From positions 1-57,931 of the IMG/VR virus record IMGVR_UViG_3300027763_000069: a DNA stretch of 57,931 bases; one strand, given 5' to 3'. Of the stretch, positions 1 through 10,700 are shown one piece after another. Each line of letters starts with the position of its first letter. Position 1 is the first letter of the stretch. The position numbers were made by a program, and so were the translations under genes. The stretch comes from a virus. A model generated the notes under the pieces. It was not told where the DNA came from, searched no databases, and saw only the letters and a list, made by a program, of their open reading frames with translations.

Positions 1-785
1 TTCTGTCCGCAGTAGTCAATTTCAGGTCCACCTCCACGGCCGCCACCGCCACGACCACCGGCTCCGCCTGTTCCGCCTGATTGTACTGAGCCACCGCCAC
101 CGCCAGCATACCATGTTGTCACACCAGTAATAGAATTTGCTACTCCTACTCCTCCTGCGCCTGCAACAGTAGCACCTGACCCGGCAGTTCCTGCTCCGCC
201 TGCACCGCCACCGCCACCACCTGGATAGTTGGTTCCGTAAGTTCCGCTAGCACCGCCAGCATTTCCTTGACCAGTAGTACCCACTCCGCCTGCTGGCACA
301 CTAGGATGACGTGCTCCGCCACCTGAGCCAACAGTTCCGTTGCCGCTACCTGGCAATACATCTGCTGTTCCTCGTGTTCCTGCATAGGAATTTCCCTGGC
401 CGCCATTGCCGCCACCGTATGCTGTTATCGAAGAAAATACACTATTACCGCCAGACAATGCTGGAAGACTGCCATCAGCTTGTCCGGTTGCGCCTCTGCC
501 TCCTGCGCCCACAGTAACAGTATAACTATTACCTGGTGTTACTGCAAATGAACTGTTGTAAACTAAGCCACCAGCACCTCCGCCACCTGCTGAGTTGTAG
601 TTTGAACCTCCACCGCCACCACCTACTACTAATACCTGTACAGTGGTAACACCTGCGGGTGCCACCCATGTGTAAGTGCCAGGAGTTCTATAAGCAAATA
701 TAGGACGTTGGGCACTAGTACCAATTGGTAGTTGAATACCGTTGGCTACTGCGTTTGTTATCGACGATGTTGTTAACTGTGCCAT
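1..785 (-). CDS. Glycine-rich tail adhesin, C-terminal part cut by window edge
   Basis: The frame is open from an ATG at 785 through position 1 with no stop, so the C-terminus lies outside the window. The N-terminus (MAQLTTSSITNAVANGIQ) leads into GTYTWVAPAGVTTVQVLVVG and then about 180 residues dominated by Gly-Gly-X tracts with Ala, Ser and Asn. The same N-terminal plan occurs in the next gene upstream (start 3177), so the two are paralogs. Glycine-rich domains of this kind are known in phage tail-tip adhesins; in Salmonella phage S16 gp38 they fold as polyglycine-II helices. A receptor-binding tip role is inferred. The ATG sits 10 bases after the stop of the upstream gene, with a weak AAGAGA Shine-Dalgarno. 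Confidence 0.7.
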   Translation of the reverse strand, partial: MAQLTTSSITNAVANGIQLPIGTSAQRPIFAYRTPGTYTWVAPAGVTTVQVLVVGGGGGGSNYNSAGGGGAGGLVYNSSFAVTPGNSYTVTVGAGGRGATGQADGSLPALSGGNSVFSSITAYGGGNGGQGNSYAGTRGTADVLPGSGNGTVGSGGGARHPSVPAGGVGTTGQGNAGGASGTYGTNYPGGGGGGAGGAGTAGSGATVAGAGGVGVANSITGVTTWYAGGGGGSVQSGGTGGAGGRGGGGRGGGPEIDYCGQ

Positions 786-795
786 ATTTTATCTC

Positions 796-3177
796 TTATC
801 TTCTAACTGGAAATCTGTGTTGCGTTGCTTCGTAGTTTTGAGTAACTTCAGCATCACTTAGGGCTCGATCATAAATTTGAATCATATAGTATGTGTTGTT
901 TGCAGGATATTGATTATCCCAACCAGAGCCGCCGCCGCGCTCACCAAACTTGGTATAATAACCTGTTTGGTTAGCTAGAGTTGAGTTGCCGCTGTATGCA
1001 TAATTTTGAATTAATCTACCATCCATGTATGTTCTGACGTTGTTGCCGTCCCAGGTAAATGTAAAATGGTAGATGGTACCAGCAGTTGAACTAAATCCAA
1101 TGTTTTGCCAGAACCAACTTGTGTTTGATGTCCACACAGCAAAGTTAAAATTACCGTCATTAAAGTGAGCAAACTCGTAGGTATTTTCTTTGTTGACCAG
1201 TTGACTTTGACTGCTATTATAACCGTTAAATCTATACCAGATAGTTACTGTGACATAGTCGGATGGTTGGATAGTATTAATTCTAATAGCATGACCGTTA
1301 ACCAACATGCCGCCGTAGTCAATGCCGTTTGATGCGCCGTTATATGTTGGACTGTTTAACAGCGTACCGTTAAAGATACTTAATCCAGTATTAGACCAGT
1401 AGCTTGGATTGCGTACAGGGTTGTAAACTGGTGATATGTCGTTAACAAAGTTTGTAGCACCGCAATATGATGTTGGATTACCAAAGTCATACATGGTTAT
1501 TAAGTTTTGCGTAACAATGCCTAACTGAAACTGTTCAAGGTTAAAACGTTGGCTGTGTGCGTTAAAGTTTTGTTGAATTTCTTGTGGATTCAATGCTCGC
1601 TTGTACACACGCACAGCACCAATTTTCTTAGCAACATTTTCAGATCCTGTACCATTACCAATGTTGCATATTTGTGCAGTGAAGTTATTAGTAAAGCCAG
1701 CCTTTTGACCAATGTATAAACCGTTGATGTAGCAGTATGCTTGTCCTTGTACTCTGGTTAGCACAATATGATTCCAATAAGTATTGGCCGCATTCCAACC
1801 GTTGGTACTGGCATAGGTTGTAAATCCTGGACTGTAGAAATAAATTTCGTTGTTGTTTGAGTTAATTTTTAAACAATTTGTATTTTGGTCAGGAAAAGCC
1901 ATCACGTGAGTGTATGCACTGTAACTGGTATTCTGACAATATACCCATGCTTCCCATGTGAAGTCTTGTGTACCAAACGCAAAATCTTGAGTTGATGGTA
2001 CTTGAGCTTGGCCTAGACTGCCGGTAAACTGAATACATCCACCTGCAACTGAGTCATACGCAATACTGCCACTTAAGGTAGCATGATTGCCGCGCCCACT
2101 TAAATCGTACCAAGTTGATTTATCTTGATTACTATAACTTAGCGGATCTCCTGCATCTAAATGCAATACTAAACCGCGTGTTACAACGTTTTCAGTATCC
2201 CTACTTTTTACAGAGCGCCATTCTCTTGCTTGTGGATCATAGTTTTCTATTTGACCGCCAATACCTTTATTACTATTGAAGCGTGTTATTCCCGCAGGGT
2301 TTGCGCTGTTATCTTTATTGTTTGCACTAATAATTACAATGCCACTGCCGCCATTACCTGCGCCGGCAATTTGTGCTTGTCCTGCACCGCCACCACCACC
2401 ACCTGTACCAGGTTGGCCGTCTTGTGCTCTGGTATCGCGGCACGATCCGTTACCGCCACCGCCATTTCCACCTGCTCCTGGCAAGTAGCCAATGTATGTA
2501 CCACCACCTCCACCACCGCCGTAAAAATTTGATATACCGCCGATAGTAATTTGAATTCCTACTCCGCCAGCCCCGCCAACAGACCCTGCATTAAGTGATG
2601 CGTTTGGTGCATCGCCACCTACTGCGCCTGCGCCACCACCACCTGCTCCGCCGCCATTGCCAGAGTCATTTGATGCGTTTCCGCCACGATTACCGTAGAC
2701 TGTGGCGCCACTAAATGCTGATTGATTACTTGTGCCGTAGCTTGTTCTATTGATTTTAGCGGCACCGCCGCCTGATCCACCGTTACCGGCTGCGCCAGAG
2801 CTGTTACTTGCGCCACCTCCGCCGCCATTGGCAGTCAAACTATCAAATACACTGTTGCCACCGGTGCTTGCTGTGTTTGCATTGTTTGTAGATTTTGCTC
2901 CGCCGTTGCCAACTGTAACTGTATAGCTGTTTCCAGGAGTTACAGCATATGTGGGATGATAAACTACTCCACCACCACCGCCACCTGCGCCAAAGTCGTT
3001 GCCACCTCCGCCGCCACCTGCTACTACAAGTACAGCAATGCTAGTCACGCCTGCTGGCGCAACCCATGTATAAGAACCTGGACTATTAAAAACTTGCAGA
3101 TTTTTTTGGTTATCTGTTCCTGTCGGAAGTTTTAAAAATCCGGTGTCGTTAACTGTTAACCCAGATAAACGTGCCAT
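796..3177 (-). CDS. Glycine-rich adhesin with two tandem LamG/concanavalin-like lectin domains
   Basis: This 793-residue protein has three parts. Residues 1-50 are a short N-terminus containing GSYTWVAPAGVTSIAVLVV. Residues ~50-295 are very rich in glycine (GGGGGG runs). Two Laminin_G_3-type domains follow, at ~335-545 (opening GLVLHLDAGDPLSY and WYDLSGRGNHA, with later WNHIVLTRVQGQ and a closing VYKRALNPQEIQQNF) and ~555-793 (opening LITMYDFGNP, closing IYDRALSDAEVTQNY). LamG domains bind glycans in many phage fibres, so receptor binding at a fibre tip is the likely role; this is inferred from the domains. The stop lies just before the next adhesin's ATG and the start abuts the S74 fibre gene, so the three are co-transcribed. 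Confidence 0.75.
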   Translation of the reverse strand: MARLSGLTVNDTGFLKLPTGTDNQKNLQVFNSPGSYTWVAPAGVTSIAVLVVAGGGGGGNDFGAGGGGGGVVYHPTYAVTPGNSYTVTVGNGGAKSTNNANTASTGGNSVFDSLTANGGGGGASNSSGAAGNGGSGGGAAKINRTSYGTSNQSAFSGATVYGNRGGNASNDSGNGGGAGGGGAGAVGGDAPNASLNAGSVGGAGGVGIQITIGGISNFYGGGGGGGTYIGYLPGAGGNGGGGNGSCRDTRAQDGQPGTGGGGGGAGQAQIAGAGNGGSGIVIISANNKDNSANPAGITRFNSNKGIGGQIENYDPQAREWRSVKSRDTENVVTRGLVLHLDAGDPLSYSNQDKSTWYDLSGRGNHATLSGSIAYDSVAGGCIQFTGSLGQAQVPSTQDFAFGTQDFTWEAWVYCQNTSYSAYTHVMAFPDQNTNCLKINSNNNEIYFYSPGFTTYASTNGWNAANTYWNHIVLTRVQGQAYCYINGLYIGQKAGFTNNFTAQICNIGNGTGSENVAKKIGAVRVYKRALNPQEIQQNFNAHSQRFNLEQFQLGIVTQNLITMYDFGNPTSYCGATNFVNDISPVYNPVRNPSYWSNTGLSIFNGTLLNSPTYNGASNGIDYGGMLVNGHAIRINTIQPSDYVTVTIWYRFNGYNSSQSQLVNKENTYEFAHFNDGNFNFAVWTSNTSWFWQNIGFSSTAGTIYHFTFTWDGNNVRTYMDGRLIQNYAYSGNSTLANQTGYYTKFGERGGGSGWDNQYPANNTYYMIQIYDRALSDAEVTQNYEATQHRFPVRR

Positions 3178-4311
3178 TTATTTTCCGCCTTTTAATTCAT
3201 TGATCTCGTCTTTTAATGTTTTGATCGCTTCAATTAGATAAGCACTCAATTTAGTATAGTTGATACCTTCAGGCTTGCCGTCTTTATCGCAAGTAACTAA
3301 GTTAGGTAAAACATTAACGACATCTTCAGCAATTAATCCTGCTTCATTTTTTCTACTACCGTCTCGACGATCGTATGTTACGCCAACTAGACTCATAATT
3401 GCATCTAGCGCACCACTAATTGGATTTACATTTTCTTTTAATGCAATACTAGAACTTTCTGTTAATCCTGTTACAGTCAATGTACCTGTTGCCGCATTAA
3501 ATGTAAATTTAGTTGCTGTTGTTTTACCAGAAGTCAAACTACCAGTTGCTCCTGTTGACATTACAGGATATAATGTAGTTGTTGCTGTGTCGTCAGCTAA
3601 TGATGCGCCTGCCGCCGCCCAACTTAATGTGCCGCTGCCGTTGCTTACTAAGGCATATCCACTGCTTGCCGCATCTGCACTTGGTAATGTATAAACTACT
3701 GATCCTGCTGTCGCAGGTGCCGCAAATGTCACGCTACCGCTAGTAGATCCTCTGATAGCCAATCTATTATAAATGTTAAATGCACTACCGCTATTTTGAG
3801 AACCAGCATTGATTGTTGTTGCCGCGCCGCCAATGTTAACAGTAGTAGCACTAGTGTTAAAAACTGCGGCAGTACTACTTGCACTATTAGTTGCAATAGT
3901 TGGAGCACTATTATTAAGGTTAATAGTAGGAGTAGCACCTGATAGTGTTACATCACTACTGAATGCGCCAGTTGTAGCTGTTATAGGGCCACCGCCTGCA
4001 CCTAAAGTTACCCAGTTTGTACCATCACTGTATAGTGTAATAGTTGTTCCTGTTGACAATGTTTGACTAGTTGTTCCACTTCCGCCCGGTCCTACAAATG
4101 TTCCACCACCGCTAGTACTAAAAGTTAAAGTGATAGTTCCGCTGGCTGCGTTATAAAACGTTTGATTTAGACCAGCAAACAGAACAGGATCTCCAATAGT
4201 TACAGTATATGTTGTACCTGTAAGTTTTGTAAATGCACCAGATCCCGGAGATGTAAAGGCTGCGGTTGCGGACGCAGTTGCTGATGATATTACCGTATTA
4301 TAACGTGCCAT
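3178..4311 (-). CDS. Tail fibre with C-terminal Peptidase_S74 intramolecular chaperone
   Basis: The last ~92 residues (286-377) match the S74 endosialidase-type chaperone. They have a Ser-rich cleavage region running into IALKENVNPI, then VGVTYDRRDGS, EAGLIAEDVVNVLPNLV, INYTKLSAYLIEAIKTLK and a final coiled-coil stretch. In this family the domain trimerises the fibre and then cuts itself off before the Ser of the first motif. The body (1-285) is low-complexity Thr/Ser/Ala/Gly beta structure, with TGTTYTVTIGDP near the N-terminus. It is probably a short trimeric fibre or adhesin stalk. The ATG at 4311 is 20 bases from the stop of the upstream small protein. Confidence 0.85.
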   Translation of the reverse strand: MARYNTVISSATASATAAFTSPGSGAFTKLTGTTYTVTIGDPVLFAGLNQTFYNAASGTITLTFSTSGGGTFVGPGGSGTTSQTLSTGTTITLYSDGTNWVTLGAGGGPITATTGAFSSDVTLSGATPTINLNNSAPTIATNSASSTAAVFNTSATTVNIGGAATTINAGSQNSGSAFNIYNRLAIRGSTSGSVTFAAPATAGSVVYTLPSADAASSGYALVSNGSGTLSWAAAGASLADDTATTTLYPVMSTGATGSLTSGKTTATKFTFNAATGTLTVTGLTESSSIALKENVNPISGALDAIMSLVGVTYDRRDGSRKNEAGLIAEDVVNVLPNLVTCDKDGKPEGINYTKLSAYLIEAIKTLKDEINELKGGK

Positions 4312-4331
4312 ATTATTATCTCTCTTTTATA

Positions 4332-4685
4332 TTATACTGTTGATGTTTCGATGCCGTAAATATTAACGTTTACGTTAGCAGTTGAAGCATATACGGTAAT
4401 GTATTTTGCACCACTAGTGCTACTTAAAACTAAACCTGTTCTTTCAAATACACCTTTTGGTGCAACTACTGTGTCATACTCAATAGCTTCGCTAGGTACT
4501 AATGAACCAGTAGGAGAACCTGCGGTTCCCAAGCTAGTGCCTACGTACAGACGAATAGTTGCCGCTGATGTGCCTGTATTTGTAAAACTAACGTTACATA
4601 CTGTGTATGTAGTCGATGGTACCATATAGGCTGTAGTAGCAGTTGTTGCTCCTGGTGTACCAGTGTATAAAATTCCTGTTGCCAT
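4332..4685 (-). CDS. Small beta-rich virion-type protein (117 aa) between fibre genes
   Basis: No family is recognised with certainty. The sequence is almost entirely alternating hydrophobic and polar beta-strand material. It has VCNVSFTNTGTSAATIRLYV early, EAIEYDTVVAPKGVFERTGL in the middle and AKYITVYASTANVNVNIYGI at the end. The layout (a strand pair with 'NxS/TxxxxTIxLYV', then an ordering loop, then a final strand) resembles the 114-residue protein at 24817-25161 and the 105-residue protein at 32412-32729, and all three sit between fibre genes. A small fibre-attachment or decoration subunit is possible but unproven. A clear Shine-Dalgarno (GGAGAAA) precedes the ATG at 4685. Confidence 0.6.
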   Translation of the reverse strand: MATGILYTGTPGATTATTAYMVPSTTYTVCNVSFTNTGTSAATIRLYVGTSLGTAGSPTGSLVPSEAIEYDTVVAPKGVFERTGLVLSSTSGAKYITVYASTANVNVNIYGIETSTV

Positions 4686-4709
4686 TTTTGTTTCTCCAAA
4701 TTTTTATGT

Positions 4710-7700
4710 TTATCTTTGTCCGAAATATACTAAAGCAACTGGTGCTCCATCTATCCCGCCTGTGAACAGCATCTTACTACTTACGTAGATTTGTGCATTG
4801 TTAGTATTACTTATCGTATTTCCAGCAATGTATATCTGTCCTGAAGTTATTGTATTTACGTTCAGCGAACTCTGACCGCCACCAATTTGTGCTGTAATAA
4901 ACGCTTTAATAGCCTTTTGTGTAGGTACTACACCGTCGCTGTTAGCTGTAAAGTACGGATCTGTTGAGAACTGATAAATCGTTGCTGAACCAACTCCCAA
5001 ACTAACTGATCCAAGTGTCAAACTCTGTAGTCCTGACAAGTTAAACGCACTAGCGTTCAATGTAGCAGTACCAGTTGACTGTTGTACTCCGAACAAGTTA
5101 CCAACGTTAAAGTTACCGTCTTGGTCGGTACTTGTAAAGAACACTCGTCCACCGCCCACAAACAACTGCTGGTTAGCCGATACTGCCTTAGTAGCATCAA
5201 CATATGGATAGTTAGTTGCTGAGAATCCACCAGTACCAATGTACAAGAAGTCATGTCCAGTTAAACGAACGTTACTATATGACAAGTTTGTTGTGATTAA
5301 GTCATTGTGTGACGGAGCAGTTAGTGTTGTTAATCCCGGATTAATCTGGAATGTTGCACTGTAGTTACCTGCAATACCCGTCACGTTTGTTACGCTAACT
5401 AGTTTATACCAACGACTTGTTCCAAGAATACTGCTGAACACTACGTTACACCCTGGTGTTGGTATTTGATATAGTCCACTTACGTTGACATATGTACCTA
5501 CTTGATACAAATCAGCATAACCGTCGCCTGCGTAACTTGCTGTAGCAGTTGTGTTAGCAGTACCACGATGAGCAAAACTTGGATTACCTAGTGCTCCGTT
5601 ACCAGTACGTGCGGCTAACGGTGCTGTGTTAACCTTGTTAGGGTCAGTTTGTGTGATAATTGGACCTGCATTATATGTCATGCCTGTCGGTGTTGATGCA
5701 GTTAGAGCAAATACTGATCCACCTGATGTAGTAGATATCTGGATTGTACCAGCTAGTCCACTTGTACTTGTTGGTGTGCCTTTGACAAAGTAGTATGTTC
5801 CTGCAACAATACCGCCACTATTTGTGCCGTTAAACACAATTGGTTGATTTGCTGTCAAGTTTGTGATATCATCAACAGTGATAGTACCAGTGCTTGTTGC
5901 ACTTGTTGATACAATGTTTCCACGTGGGAAGCCACTGCCTGGCTCAATCATTCTGATTTCACTAACTTGGTTATTAACTACCTTAGCACGACCTTGTGGT
6001 CTTGCACCAGTTGCAATCTTAGTAGCAATCTTACCACTAGTGTTAGATACTGCTACCCATGTAGGTACACGACCTAATGTAGCATTTACAGGGTTACCAA
6101 ATGCTAGACCTAACCATGAGCTAGAGCTTGATGCAGTTTGTCTAGTCCAATCAATACCGTCTGGGCTAGTTGCAAATACAGTTCCTGAAGATATTGCAAC
6201 AAATAAGCCTTGGCCATATCTGATCTTAGTCCAAGTATTTGATGAACTTAATATGCTAGTTGATGTGCCACCGCATGTTGGTGCTTGGGTCCATGTATTG
6301 TTTGTTGCATAAGATGGTGTTGTTGTCCAGTTTTTTGTTTGCCAGTTAGTAGTATAGTAAACAGTACCGTCACTAGCCAATGCTACAAAACGTCCGTTAC
6401 CGTATGCTAGGCCTGCCCAAGTCTTGCTTGGTAGTGTTGCTCCTGCATACCACGCTGTTGGATTTGCTGCCATGAATGAACTTACTGTTCCTCCAATAGC
6501 ACAGAATACGCCTGCGCCGTAGGCAACGTTAGTATATCCTGATGAGTTTGCTGTAATATTACTTGACTGATCTGACCATGTACCTGTTGGGCTACCGCTC
6601 AATGATACTGCTGAAGCCGAACTTGTTCCGCCTACAGCAATGTATAAGTTATTACCGTATGCTAGGCTGTTAAGATTAGTCTTGCCAGTTGTTCCGCCAG
6701 TAGCTGACCATGTTGATCCTTGATCTGAACTGTATGCTGCCGAAGCGGTAGCTGTTGAAATAGCTACAAAAGCCGCATTTGGATCAGTCACAGTTACCGT
6801 AGGAGTTGTAGTATAACCATAGCCTGTTTGTGATATTGTATAGCTTGTTACACCGTAACCTGCGGCATTGGTATTTGTATTTGCACCGGCTACTGCTAGT
6901 GTTCCTACATAAGTTAATGCTACGCCAAATGTTCCGCTTGCGCCTGTGCCACTTGCACCATAACCAGATTTACCATAAATTGCATTTGTAAATGTTGGTT
7001 TAGTAGAGCTAAAGTTTCCGCTGCCGCCTGCTAGGTAGTAGTTGGTCACGTTCGGTGATACTGTTGTGTCAACTGCTGAGTAGTATGAACCGCTGGTTGC
7101 CGCGCCACCTGAACTCCAGCCTGTAGCAGTTACTGGTGCCGCAATAGTTACTATAGGACTAGCATAATATCCACTACCCCATGTTGTAGCAGTAATACTT
7201 GACAAGCTACTTGTTACCGCAGTAACAGTAACAGTTTCGCTTGCATAACCGCTACCAGTAATTATCATATCTACTGCTTGAATTTGACCGTTTAGAACAC
7301 GAGCTGTTGCTGTTGCTCCTGCAGAACCCGAAGCGCCAACAATTACAATAGTTGGCGGTGTTAGATAGTTATATCCGCCGTTCACTACTGTAATGCTGAT
7401 AATCTGTCCTTGTACGTTAGTGCCAGTAGCGCCAACTACTGCTGTTAGCACTGCGCCAGAACCGCCAACACCACCTACGACTGCCGTAGCTGTTGCGTTC
7501 TGTCCGCCACCATATACAACATTTCCCCACTTAGAGCTTGCATCTGTTGGTAATGCGCCGCCTGCGGCCCATGTTGTACCGTCTGTTGTTGTTGCAGTTG
7601 ATGCTACACCGGTAGCATTTGATGTAGCAACAAACTTACCTTGACCATATGCTAGCCCTGCCCAAGTTGTAGTTACTGCCGCAGTCATTGTAATGCCGGT

Positions 7701-10700
7701 GCTAGTAAAGCCAGGTGCTGTGTATGACAATGCTGGTTCAATAATATATGCTGATGTTGCATCTAATAATGACACAACTGTATCACCTGGAACAACATGG
7801 TCCCATCCTGCTTCATATACCGGAACTGCAATTGTACCTGTCAGTGATGTACTTGCTAAGTTTTGGCTTACGCTAACTGTCCAAGTTGAGCCTGCACCAC
7901 TTCCGCTGATGTTAGCAACAACGAATGTATTAGGTAATACTGATCCACCTGTTAGCAACATACCTGGATAGATTGTACCAGAAGTCAATGTTCCCACTGT
8001 TAGTGTTGTTCCAACAATAATTGAAGCCGCTGTTACTGCTGGAGTTGCACTTGTAGCATTCAGTGAAATGTTAGTACCAGCGGCAGCATTTGCAGCCGAA
8101 GTAGATAGTCTAAATGTTGTAGCAGTAAAACTAGTTGTACTTACATAATAAACTGTACCAGTACTTAGACCAGCAACTGCCGCGCCTAAGTATATTGGCA
8201 TTCCAACATACATAGTTGCTGTGCTAGCCACTGTGAATACTGTGGTATTATTTGTTGTGATAGTTAGTATTGCAAAGTTTGGACGTACTATGTTAGCAAG
8301 TTTGTTGCTTTGTGCATAGCCAATAATATTTGCAAACTGACCGACACCAGTACCGCCAATAAGTTGGATTCTCATGCCAACATAAGCAGAACTTAGTTGA
8401 ATATCACTGTTAGCAATAGTTATAGTTCCAACTGTACCAGTCTGTGCAACGTTACTTGCTGTTAGGTAGTTGCTACCACCAATACCGCGTCCGTTGTTTA
8501 AGTCAACTAGTCGTGTTTCAAATACTGCTGAATCACGGAACTCATCTTGTATTGCAACAATATTATATCCTGCACCGCTAACTGTTGGTAGTGCGTTTGT
8601 ATATGCATTACCGGCGTTTTGATATTCTAAGCGAAGAATCTCATCTGTGCCGTCAGTTACTACGTTTGTGATGTATGCTGGGTTAGCACGGTTATTCAAA
8701 CGACCATAGATTGGAGTTTCGTAACTGTCAATGCCTTCAGCAATAACACCATATGTACCATATGAGCTGTTACCGTTTGTAGCACGGATACGTCCGCCGT
8801 ATTCTGCTAGGTAACCTGCGTATGAGTAGTATGCGAACACAGAAACAAGTTCTGTTAATGCACCGCTACCAGTACACCAGCAACCAATACCGTCACTGAT
8901 AATAGTTGTGTAGTCGTTAGCAACGATAGATTTGTTACCACCGCTGTGTAATGCCGCATCAATTTTTAGACCTGAACAACCAGAACCGAACAATGTTAAG
9001 TTCTGTGGGTATGGTGATCGATTGCTAATCCATACTGCGCTGTCATTTGGTCCAAATCCTGCGTCAAGACTTGAATATGCGCCTGCTGTTGGTCTGCGAG
9101 TACCAAGTGCATTAGGCAATGTCATTGCGCCAGTTAAACCGTTTAATGTCATGTTTCTTAAACCAGTACCGTTACGTAAGTGGAATAAGTCATTTGCTGT
9201 TGCACCGCCTTGTGCTGACAAGTATACTTGTGCAGAGCGTGTTGATTTGTAGTTACCTGTTAATCCCAAATCGTATATTAGACCGTCTATGTGATATGTT
9301 GCGTCACGAACAGCCTTGTCAGTAAGGATATAATAACTGACAGTCATTGATCCTGAGCCACCGTTTAGTGTCTTAGTAGACTGTGTACCAGTTCCAGGTG
9401 CTGTTATTGTAAGAGTCAATGTTGAAGTAGATGGAGTTGTTAGTACCCAATATACTGTTCCTGCAACAATATTTCCGTCAAACATAGTTCCGCTGAACAC
9501 TACTGGATCGCCAACTGTTAAGTTGTGTGCGCCGGAGCAGGTAACTGTTCCGTTAGTTGCTGTAGTTGTTACAGTACCAGTGTATTGTGATAGAACATAT
9601 GCAACTGCTTCATTAGCCAAGAATGATTTGTTAGCACGGATAATCTCTGCACCTTGGATAGTAGCCAATGTGTTGTTGTAACCAGTGGCCATACTGTATG
9701 ATCCAGTTGGATTATTCCAAGGTTGAATAGTACCGTTGGTATTTTTATCATTAATGCCTTGGTTAATTGGCATGCCTGCTGTGCAAGTAGCTGTCAAACT
9801 GCCAACAGTATTAGTGATTGCAAATGCTGTACCACTCTTATATGATTCAGTAACTGTGATTGTTGTTCCTGCGGCTGGATATGTTCCAGCAGTTACAGAG
9901 TTAATCCAATACTGTGCGCCATTTACTAGTCCGCCTGCGGCATTAAAGTTTGCAGTTAAGGTTAAACCAGTTGCATTTGTTAATGTTAGTGCTGTTCCGT
10001 TCAATGTTGCGGCAATAGTAATTGCACTTGCACTTGCTGTTTTAACATAATAAACTTGATTAGATACAATAGTTGACTGTGTTCCGGTTGCTTGTGGAGT
10101 AAATCCAGTAAACCAAACTGGCTGTCCAACAACTACGCCTAGTGAGCTTACAGTTGCTCCAAGTGTAATGCTACTACTTGAAATAGTAGTTGCGGTTGTT
10201 GTAATATTTGCAGGTAATCCTGTGAATACGATTGGCATATTTACTAGCATGCCAGCATTGCTTGCAACTGTTATCAAGTTTGTGCTTGTAGTTACTGTTG
10301 TTACAGGAACAGTTGTTCCTGATGCCGTAATATCTGTTGTTAGTCCAAGTCCACCGTAGATACCGTAAACAACACCTGTCATTGCACCGTTTGCTGTACT
10401 AGTGATAGCAAATACTGATCCAAGATATGTCTGGCTAACTGTAAACTGTGTTGAACTTAGAACTTGTTTGATATAATAAGTACCAGCAGTTAGGTTACCA
10501 ATAGTTGTTCCTGTGATAGTAATAACTAGGCCTGGAACAAATCCACTGGTTGTACCTGCTGTAAGAATATTATTGTATGTGGTTCCGTTCAATACTACGC
10601 TAGTAGTTACGCTAGTAATAGAAGTAGTTGTTGAGGCAGCTGATTGATTGTAGTTTAACAACCATGTTGTACCGCTACCTGAAATAATACTTGTTCCAGC

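Noticed and set aside
1-3100. Direct repeats of ccgccacc-type units as a CRISPR array
   Set aside because: They are irregular, codon-phased Gly-Gly repeats inside coding frames, without equal spacers.
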